Part shown: positions 56,320 to 64,000 of the stretch, in pieces | Layout: every line of letters starts with the position of its first letter | Numbering within the stretch: position 1 is the stretch's first letter | NCBI GenBank assembly: GCA_010015655.1 | Contig: ML976659.1 | Coordinates: 1,520,659-1,584,658, forward strand | Direction of reading: 5' to 3' | DNA from: Bimuria novae-zelandiae CBS 107.79 | Lineage: Eukaryota > Ascomycota > Dothideomycetes > Pleosporales > Didymosphaeriaceae | DNA length: 64,000 nt | The notes under the pieces: generated by a model | The model's input: only the letters and a program-made list of their open reading frames with translations | Told to the model about the DNA's origin: nothing | Databases searched by the model: none | Made by a program: the position numbers and the translations under genes

Positions 56320-57837
56320 ATGACGGACACGCGGACCGAGACCCCCACCGACGTGCGACGCCTCGCTGGCATAACAGAAGGCGTCGTCGTCCCCCGCCGC
56401 CAGAGCCAGAGGTACTCCGCAATGGCCGCCGACGTGCTCTCGCCGAGGAGCGAGCCCGCCTCGGTCGCCTCGCCCAACACGAACCGCACGTCGCTGCCGC
56501 CGCTACTCACGTCCCCGCCGTCCAAAGCGAAGCTCGAGCGGGCAAGCTCCTATGTCAACAAGCGGCTCTCTACCTTCTCCAATGCGTCCGCCTCGCAGTC
56601 GGTGCATTCGCGGTCGCGGCCGCAGTCGACGGCATTTCCCATATTTCACTCCAGTCTGCCGTACAGTCTGGTGCGGGATTTCGCATACGGACCGCTGCAT
56701 CCCCTCTTCTACGGGCCCCTCCCCGAGCATCCGTCCGACATCTCGACGCCAGCCAGCGAAGTCAGCAGGAGGCTCTCCGACCCACCAGCCGTCGCATGGC
56801 ACGACGACCGCGGCTGGTCAGCGGGCACCGGATCCTGGGACGCCAGTGGAGATGGCGAGCAGCTGCCGATGACCGCCTACGAGGGCGGGCCGCCATATGA
56901 GGAAGACGAGGAGATCTCGAGCCCTGTGGTCACGAGCCATACGCGACACAAGAAACACAAGTCGAACATTGTCAACTTCGACCAGACTCGCGGCCGGAGA
57001 GGCTTCCCCGGAGAGCGGTACTCGGGCGCAAACGGCGACGGAAATCAGATATACTACGTCAACGACGTGCAGGAGGCCAATGGACCGGGCGGAGAGTACA
57101 TCACATACCCGCCAGGCCAGTCTTCCTCGCTAGAAGTCCCCAGCGGGCCGTCTCGGCGAGACTCACATTTCGCGACCACCTTGCCTCGGCGCACCTATAC
57201 CGACGAAGACGGGCCGCCCTACGACTCCGACGAAGAGATGTCGGAGAACGAGAACTATCTCAATGATGACAGCCGCTTTTCGCGGGACTACCAGTTCACC
57301 ATTGTCTCACCGGACGAGGAAATGCACGGCAAAGCTGTCGCACTGTTTGACTTCGAGCGCGAGAACGACAACGAGCTACCTCTGGTCGAGGGTCAGATCA
57401 TTCTCGTGTCATACCGACACGGACAAGGCTGGCTCGTGGCGCAGGATCCCAAGACTGGCGAGAGCGGACTTGTACCCGAAGAATATGTCCGGTTACTGCG
57501 GGACATTGAAGGCGGATTGAACGGACTGATGAACGGAACTGCTTTACAGCAGCAACAAGACAGTTTGGAAGGCATGCTATCCCCGGTATCGGCTGGGCCA
57601 GAGGTGAAGACGCCAACGCAAGCGCTGCATGCCGCGTACACACCGGTCATCTCGACCTTCTCAACGAGCACGAAAGACTTGGAGCCGTATCCAAAGGAGA
57701 TGTTGGGTACGCCGACCACGGCTGACAGCAACTTTCCCAAACCAAGAGACGGTGACAAGACCGAGGAGCCGATGGAGGGTGTTGAGGCGAGCCCCGAGCC
57801 CGGTAGCCGGCCGCACAGCCACGAAGCGAAGCCCTGA
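56320..57837 (+). CDS. SH3-domain protein, NBP2/Skb5-like adaptor
   Basis: Uninterrupted frame of 505 residues from MTDTRTETPTDVRRLAG to HEAKP. A long, low-complexity Ser/Pro/Asp/Glu-rich N-terminal part contains HTRHKKHKSNIVNFDQTRGR and acidic PPYDSDEEMSENENYLNDD. One SH3 domain spans about residues 338-393: KAVALFDFERENDNELPL (ALYDF-type motif), the conserved Trp in GQGWLVAQD, and GLVPEEYVRLL. The preceding YQFTIVSPDEEMHG resembles the segment before the SH3 of yeast Nbp2 and fission-yeast Skb5, adaptors that bring phosphatases or kinases into stress and cell-wall MAP-kinase signalling. That role is transferred from the family. A disordered, Pro/Thr-rich C-terminus follows. No introns in the coding part. 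GC-rich, no sign of RIP, transcribed away from the Tc1 relic. Confidence 0.88.
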   Translation: MTDTRTETPTDVRRLAGITEGVVVPRRQSQRYSAMAADVLSPRSEPASVASPNTNRTSLPPLLTSPPSKAKLERASSYVNKRLSTFSNASASQSVHSRSRPQSTAFPIFHSSLPYSLVRDFAYGPLHPLFYGPLPEHPSDISTPASEVSRRLSDPPAVAWHDDRGWSAGTGSWDASGDGEQLPMTAYEGGPPYEEDEEISSPVVTSHTRHKKHKSNIVNFDQTRGRRGFPGERYSGANGDGNQIYYVNDVQEANGPGGEYITYPPGQSSSLEVPSGPSRRDSHFATTLPRRTYTDEDGPPYDSDEEMSENENYLNDDSRFSRDYQFTIVSPDEEMHGKAVALFDFERENDNELPLVEGQIILVSYRHGQGWLVAQDPKTGESGLVPEEYVRLLRDIEGGLNGLMNGTALQQQQDSLEGMLSPVSAGPEVKTPTQALHAAYTPVISTFSTSTKDLEPYPKEMLGTPTTADSNFPKPRDGDKTEEPMEGVEASPEPGSRPHSHEAKP

Positions 57838-59064
57838 ACTGCTTCGCGGCCTTTTTGGCCAGATACTTGATATTCGGGACAGGACGATGCGCCGCGTTGA
57901 TCCTTCACTTAAGAATGGATGCCTGACGACGCGCGCAACACGATTGACGACATTCGCTTCTCCACCATGTCTTAACTCACAATTTTACACTGCATTTATC
58001 GGGCGGACGCATCGGGTGTCACCCCCTTGACGCTGTGCGAGATCTCCTCATAATGATTAGATCATTCTTATCAAAACCACATTCCACGAGGATGAATAGC
58101 ACGGCTTCGGCTTCGCATGGCCACAGGTGCTGAAAGGATCACTACCCGGAAAACAGGCACGGAGGGATTGATGGCAGATGGATTTGTAGGAACGCCCCAC
58201 TGCATGACGATGAAACGTCTTGGGGGTGGCGGGAATAGGCGTTAATTCGCTGGGCTTTGAATAGAGCATAGGGCGGGGGGAGGATACCTGGAATAGGCAC
58301 CGTGAGCTGGTGAGGCGTAGAGGGACCCGATAATTTGGGCAACGCATACGGAAAGTGAGAGTAATGAATGATTGACAATGCTTGAGGAGACAATGTTGAA
58401 TTTCCCACTCCTTGATCTGCTGCTCTGATCTGAGAAAGGCTTCCTCGATATAAGCAATGCTTTCATGAGCAATTACTCCTCAACAGAATATCTAGCCTAG
58501 CGGGTTGGCACTGTGGAAGCGTGGTGCGGTATGGATGGACCCGCTGGACGCCGCAAAGCAAAGTCAGCTCATCACATAACACCCAACACCGCCTTTTACC
58601 CATCATTCGAACAGCCTTCGACACGGTGCGCGTGTATATAATCCCCCAATCTCGCGCTCTACTTACCTCCTCACGCAATGTCTTCACCGGTGGGTGACTA
58701 AAATATTCTCCAACCCACCCCATGGGAAGCGGCGGGTGCGGTGTGTCTAAAGAACTACCTTTTATATACCACATAGGAGAGCAGTGAGCTTCTCCAGAAA
58801 ACAACGAACACATAAATTAATAGGAAGTTCTCTAGGGGGTCTAAAAACCGCCCACGTCTATCGCATGGGAGGGTGGCGAGTTTCTCTAAAAGAAAGGAAG
58901 ATAAGGGCATGGTATCAGACTTACCAGGTCCTAAAAATCGTCCACGGACGTTTTTAATGTGGAGTTCTCTGGCGGGTCTAAAATCCATTACTAACTCTAG
59001 ACATGGGAGAGTAAGTTCCTTTAAAATTACTAAAGATTATAAAATAGTAGTAGACTTACCGGGT
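57838..59064. other. 3' flank of the SH3 gene, then a direct repeat
   Basis: 57838-58740 is intergenic with only overlapping short frames. At 58828-58962 and 58963-59060 lie two imperfect copies of a unit starting agttctct and containing gggtctaaaa, catgggag and gacttacc. Read on the minus strand each unit contains a ggtaagtc-type donor sequence. The second copy is more eroded and ends at the LTR that begins at 59065. Confidence 0.5.
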
Positions 59065-59563
59065 TGTTACAAGGGGCTCTACGTACCTAAGCCTAGTCTA
59101 GGTTAGGGGATGATAGGTTAAGGATGAAGCGTCTTACGGATATTTAATAGTTAAAAGCTCAAAATAGCTATAGGGTAGGTTTTCTAAAATAATCTAATTT
59201 TATAATAAACTATAGAATAACTAACTAGGAGACTTACTAATCTATTATAAGAAATATACTTATAGTATATTAAGTTAACTACAAGGAGTAGAAGAAGTAT
59301 AAAGAAATTATTAAATTATATACTATTTATCCTAGTCCTTACTATTATTAAAATTACTATTATAGTTCTACTAAGCTTTTATAGTCCCTTACACTTTTAT
59401 AGTCCCTTAGACTTTCGTAGACCCTTAGACTTTATTACGTAACTACTAATCTAAGCTGCCCTGTACTTCTTTATGTTCCCTTTATTTTATTCCTTTACTA
59501 GCTACTGTCTTATTAGCGTCTTTATCTAGTATCCTTACCTTTAAGGTTTCTAAGATCGTAACA
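59065..59563 (-). repeat. 3' LTR of a minus-strand Gypsy element (499 bp)
   Basis: It has tgttacaagg...cgtaaca ends and is the same family as the solo LTR 40413-40929, inverted. On the minus strand it is preceded by a polypurine tract (agagggggacag, revcomp of 59564-59575), so it is the 3' LTR of the element to its right. Confidence 0.8.
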
Positions 59564-62500
59564 CTGTCCCCCTCTTATAATTATTATCCTAATATTTTAT
59601 ATAATTATATTGTTATACTATTAGCGCGTAAAGTTTAATTTTTATAAAAGTATATGTCTCTACTTTTTAAGGAAGATTATAGTCTCCTCTTAAATTTCTT
59701 TACCTTACTATGTTAAAAGCTCTTTATTTATTCGTTGCCACTCGTCGTGCCCGTGCAGAGAAGGTAGAATCTTAGAGTCTAAAAATAATATCTAGTTATA
59801 AGCGTTATTAGAATATAAAGCCTACGCTATTTTATAAATATTACTTCTAAAGAGTATACTAGTTATATTTCTATTTATACTCTATACAGTCTATAGCTTC
59901 CTAAAAAAGGTTAGGAGCGTGTTTAGAGGGAGAAGCGTAAAAAGTGTTTATAGCTTTTTTACGTAAAAGAGTTAGCTGCTTATCTTAAGCGTAAGCTAGC
60001 TAAAGTAGAAGAGAAGGAGCATAACTACGCTTAGCACAATCTACGTGTTATTAATGCGATAAAAGCTTTAGAGAAGCAGAAAGAGGATCCGAAAGATATA
60101 ACTACTATTAATAGGTATAAACCTTTGCCATCCGTACCTTTAGGGGCTAAATTAAGCTAGTTACAGGCTAAGCCTTCTTTATTTAATTTTTTTTTTTAAT
60201 ATTTCCTCCTTCCTCGTCGATTTCCTGCCTAAGGGTATTATTAGTAGTACTTTATTACTAGTTTCTTATAGTTTCTAAAATTTTCCTCTAGTTTTTAAAT
60301 ATTATATTATTCTAGCTAGTCTTTCTACTTTACTAAGTATTTAAACTAACTTTAAATTATTCTTAGGTCCCTAATTTCTTTAACCTAGTACTTATTATTT
60401 TTTAGATTTAATTATATCTTAACTAGAGCGTCTAGGGGTGCTAGTTTTAAAAGTAATTTATAAAATATATAATGTATCTTCGTACCTAGTAGTAGAAGTA
60501 ACTTTATTATAACTAGCCCCTTAGTTTCTTATATTTAAAAGAGTCTACTTAGAGGTAATTTAGTTTTCTACCAGGTTATTTTATCCTTAAATTTTTTTAT
60601 AATAGGAGAATTTTATCTCTCCTTTTAAGGGTTAGTTCCTTATTTTTTACTTATTTACGTTTCTAGATACTATAAGAGCTTTTTAGGTAATTCATTTCCT
60701 TACGACTTTCTAAAGTTTTTTATCTTTTAAGTCTTATTTTAGGCTTTTATAAACATACTTTCCACATCTTGCGGATCTTAATAAGTAACTAGCTTATATC
60801 TATAATTAGCGTAGTATAGGGAATACCTCGTTGTTCCTAACCTTATACTTTTATATACTAGCTAGGCCGTTAGCAGTAACCCTACCTAATTATCCTACTA
60901 TTTATTAATATAGAATTATAAATACTATTCTAGGATCTAATTTGCACGTTCTATTTACCTATTAGTCTAAGGATAAAAACTTGTCATGAGTTTCCTATCT
61001 ATACCTTGGGCTACTATAAATATATCCTAGTACTTTAACGTACAGAGCTTATCTCTATCTATAATAAATTCTTTTAGTGGTCTATATTCTATAAACACTA
61101 CGTTATCTACTTTATAGGCTAGTTCTTCTGCTATTATAGATTTTGTATAGATCTAAACTTAACTATTTTAGTTAAGCAGTCTACTATTACTATAATAGTG
61201 TTATAAGGCTCTCACACCTTGTTCCGATCCGGGTTAGGACGGTAAGGTATCGTGGTGCTTCACGGATTATTTAGTGGTACAAGTTGATGCGACACTTAGC
61301 GCGGCTGAACAATCCAATCTTATAACGAGTAAGATAACTATCAATCTGTATAGGAGAACGTACTCGCACAGAAGATATTATAGTTGACTACGAAGGAAGG
61401 AAATAACATAGGGAACCGTCCTTGCTATATACCTCCCCTGTCCCATAAAATCCCACGATGTCCCACATCCCTCGTTCCTGGGATTTCCTGGGATGTCGTG
61501 GGACGTCACGTGACCCACGTCACGTGGTCCCACGATGTCCCATGGTCTTGGCACCTGGGGCGATCTGGGACATTATATAAGCCGAGGTGGGGCCGGCGTG
61601 CCGTCATAAGGCCTTCTCGTCCCACCCGTCGCCTTCTGGTCCATAACAAATAGGATTATATATTTATTTCGTTCCTAGCTATAGTAATTTTAGGAGCTTT
61701 ACTATAAACTCTATTATCACACTCTACTATAGTTATTTAACTACTTATAGTAGTTATAATATTTTATGAGGCTTATATTTATTTAACTTATTCTTATAGT
61801 ATGCTAAATAGTTACTTATAACTTTAGTTATTATCTATTTAAGTTTACAAATAGCATATTTATTTGCGATTCAACGCGTTATTTCTTTAATACCTAAATA
61901 TTCCTATTCGCTAAGTACGTATAGTCTTCTGGTTAGGGTTTTTTTTATACCCTAGTCTTATAATAAGTCTATTTTTATAATCTCGTCGTGTTTTATTAAT
62001 CCCGTTTTAGAGTAAGTTTTATTCCTCCCGTTGTTCTATTATAAGTCAACTATAGTCCTAAAAGTTATATACCTCTAGCCCTATATAATGCAGACTAGCA
62101 GCGCGGATCTTAATTTTTAGTTAATTATATTTAAAAGTTCTGTTAGTTCTTGCTAGTAATATTATATTATATTGCTTTAGTTTATCCTTAGTAAGGTCTG
62201 ATTTTCCACTTAAGGCGTCTACTATACTATTAAGCGTTCCTAGTTAATAGTGTACTGCAAAGTCGAAATTTGCTAGGAATTTAGCTTATTATACTTATCT
62301 TTAGTTAAGCTTTTTTATTAATATAATGCTAGTAAGGTTTTAGTAGTCTATTTATACCTCTATTTTAAAGCGTGCTCTAGTAAGTTAAGCTTTTTATTAT
62401 TTAAAGGTATTTACTATCCCGAGTAGTTACTTATTATAAACGTTATAATTAAGTTCTGCTCTTAAGAACTTTCTTAAATAGAAGAATACTAGTCTTTATT

Positions 62501-62600
62501 TCTTATCTTTATATTATTATAAGAGTATTACTCCTAGTGCGTAGTCTAATGCGTTCGCTTCTATCCTTATATGTCTTCTTAGATCGTGCATTTATAATAG
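59564..62600 (-). pseudogene. Gypsy pol (RNase H to integrase), RIP-mutated
   Basis: The minus strand reads, from right to left, RNase H near 62590-62150 (ANALDYALGVIL, FFYLRKFLRAELNYNVYNK), an eroded middle part, and integrase core near 61190-60800 (IVIVDCLTK, FIIDRDKLCTLKYWDIF, NRxIERANxILEQYL) with an eroded C-terminal tail to the polypurine tract. A solo LTR (61199-61648) interrupts the integrase. Reverse transcriptase and everything 5' are missing; the copy stops at about 62600 where an opposing copy begins. Confidence 0.8.
61199..61648 (-). repeat. Young solo LTR (450 bp) of the A/B family
   Basis: It has tgttataagg...ccataaca ends and target duplication AATAG at 61194-61198 and 61649-61653, splitting the Gypsy integrase. 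It is homologous to 2472-2899 and inverted to 44833-45218, but with many more CA/TG dinucleotides (cacgtgacccacgtcacgtg), so it is much less RIP-mutated than its relatives. Confidence 0.88.
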
Positions 62601-62639
62601 TAGTACTTATAAAAAAGATACTACTTAGTTACGAACCTA

Positions 62640-64000
62640 CGCTAAGGGTTACTAAAGTACGTAAATTATAAAATATATAACTATTAATCCTAGATACCCT
62701 AGTAAGGCAGGTTAAAAGACAAGCTAAATAACTTTTAGCCACTAAAATTATAAAAGTTATAGAAGAAGATTTAGACTAAGCAAAGCTAATATAGGTATAA
62801 TATTTAGGCTTAAGAATAGCGGTAAAAGCTACTAACATTTTACTAGAATACTAAGAATATGCGGAACTTTTTAAAGAAATTAAAAGAAAATAATTACTAG
62901 AATACTAAAAATAAAATTATAAGATACCTTTAGTAAAGGGCAAGAAACTACGCCTAGAATAATTATAATTAATATCTATAGACTAAGAAAAAAAGGTATA
63001 GAATTACTTAAGGAAAAACTTAGTAAAATAGTATATATATGAAAGTTAAAGCCTGGCGACTTTTCCTATACTTTAGGTACCTAAGAAAAACGACAAGCCG
63101 CGACCTTATATAAATTATAAATAGCTAAATAAAGCTATAATTAAGAATTAGTACCTACTACCCTTAATCACGGAGCTAATAGATAGACTCTAGGGAGCTG
63201 AATAGTTTACGAAATTTAATATACGTAATAGATATTATTATATATAAATAGCTAAGAGACACGAGCGGAAGGCTACGTTTAAGACCCGATATAGCCTATA
63301 TAAGTACAAAGTAATACCCTTTAGACTAATAAACGCGTCTGCGACGTTTCAGACACTAATTAATAAAATACTATATAAATACCTAGATATATTATATATA
63401 GCTTACCTTAATAATCTACTTATTGATTCTACTAGGACATTTAAGGATCACACGGAACATATAAGGAAAGTACTTATAAAAATAAAGAAGTACTAATTAC
63501 TCCTTTATCTAGAAAAATGCGAATTTTATATTATAAAAATAAAGTACCTAGGAGTTATTATCTCACGGGAAGGTGTAGCTATAGACCCTAAAAATATTAC
63601 TACTATATAGGAATAGCTAGAACCTAAGTTAGTAAAAAATATTTAGTCTTTTCTAGGGTTTACTAACTTTTACTAAAAGTTTATTAAGAACAACTCCAAG
63701 ACCATAACACTAATAACAGAACTTATAAGAAAGGATAAGTAGATAGGCTTTATAAAAGAAGCTAGAGAAGCTTTTAAGAAATTAAAAATACTCTTCTTAT
63801 AAGTACCACTATTATAGATGCACGATCTAAGAAGACTTATAAAAATAGAAATAAACGTATGAGACTACGCACTAGAAGCAATACTTTTATAATAATATAA
63901 AGGTAAGAAATAGAGACTAGTATTCTTTTATTTAAGAAAGTTCTTAAGAGCAGAACTTAATTATAACGTTTATAATAAGTAACTACTCGGGATAGTAAAT
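62640..64000 (+). pseudogene. Gypsy reverse transcriptase and RNase H, running off the window
   Basis: The plus strand reads VPKKNDKPRPYINYK, RHERKATFKTRYSLYKYKVI, PFRLINASATFQTLINKILY, then IAYLNNLLI, where both Asp of the Y-x-D-D catalytic box have become Asn, YLEKCEFYIIKIKYLGVIIS, SFLGFTNFY and RNase H (DYALEAILL, FFYLRKFLRAELNYNVYNK) to the edge. 63800-64000 is an inverted near-copy of 62410-62590, so two copies of one Gypsy family face each other here. Confidence 0.85.

Noticed and set aside
55811..56323. 170-codon plus-strand frame before the SH3 gene
   Set aside because: GC-rich leader with Arg/Ser/Pro composition and no domain; better explained as 5' UTR, perhaps with an intron.
61384..61653. 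89-codon plus-strand frame
   Set aside because: It lies entirely within the solo LTR and has His/Pro/Ser runs from palindromic LTR sequence.
1..64000. tRNA or rRNA genes
   Set aside because: No B-box/A-box pair in a foldable cloverleaf and no rRNA core sequence was noticed by eye; a covariance search would be needed to exclude eroded copies.

Overview
The window is fungal nuclear DNA. The intact genes use short introns with GT...AG ends (51-52 bases, one of 144), and the protein families are ascomycete. The repeats carry the signature of repeat-induced point mutation (RIP): CpA/TpG is largely replaced by TpA, and CAA, CAG and TGG codons have become stops. A filamentous ascomycete (Pezizomycotina) is clear; Dothideomycetes is a guess from the style of the BTB protein and the transposon-rich layout. 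There are no bacterial features.

Layout. 1-26.8 kb is a transposon graveyard. It holds a retroelement running off the left edge (A, with its LTR at 2472-2899); a Tc1-like transposon split by a small gag-only LTR element (4064-5795); remnants of Fot1/pogo-like transposons; and three Fot1-like elements joined end to end through single TA dinucleotides (8256-10364, 10367-12469, 12472-26844). The third was split by a chromodomain Gypsy element (13689-25921), itself split by a Copia element (14928-20328). Removing the nested insertions leaves lengths of about 2.1 kb (each Fot), 6.8 kb (Gypsy) and 5.4 kb (Copia), and every boundary has a target-site duplication, so the reconstruction is well supported.

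26.8-39.8 kb is mixed: a start-less open frame of unknown function, a BTB-like gene fragment, another Fot1-like element (30002-33981) containing a second one (31312-33166), eroded gene fragments, a possible secreted-peptide 5' end, and a secreted alpha/beta-hydrolase gene broken by a two-base frameshift. 39.8-49.8 kb is again RIP-mutated Gypsy, LTR and Fot remnants, with two solo LTRs, one of them apparently untouched by RIP.

49.9-57.9 kb is the gene island. On the minus strand lie an eroded unknown gene, a broken NOP56 5' half and an intact SSU72 phosphatase gene, whose 5' end overlaps a possible second spliced reading frame. A Tc1-like relic follows, then an intact SH3-domain gene (NBP2/Skb5-like) on the plus strand. 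59-64 kb returns to Gypsy relics: a minus-strand copy carrying a young solo LTR, facing a plus-strand copy that runs off the right edge.

The genes do not form a pathway. SSU72 (RNA polymerase II CTD phosphatase), NOP56 (box C/D snoRNP core) and the SH3 adaptor are ordinary housekeeping or signalling genes next to repeats. The most unusual item is a separate zinc-ribbon reading frame with its own TATA box, lying antisense between the pol end and the 3' LTR of the Gypsy element. Second is the gag-only LTR element.
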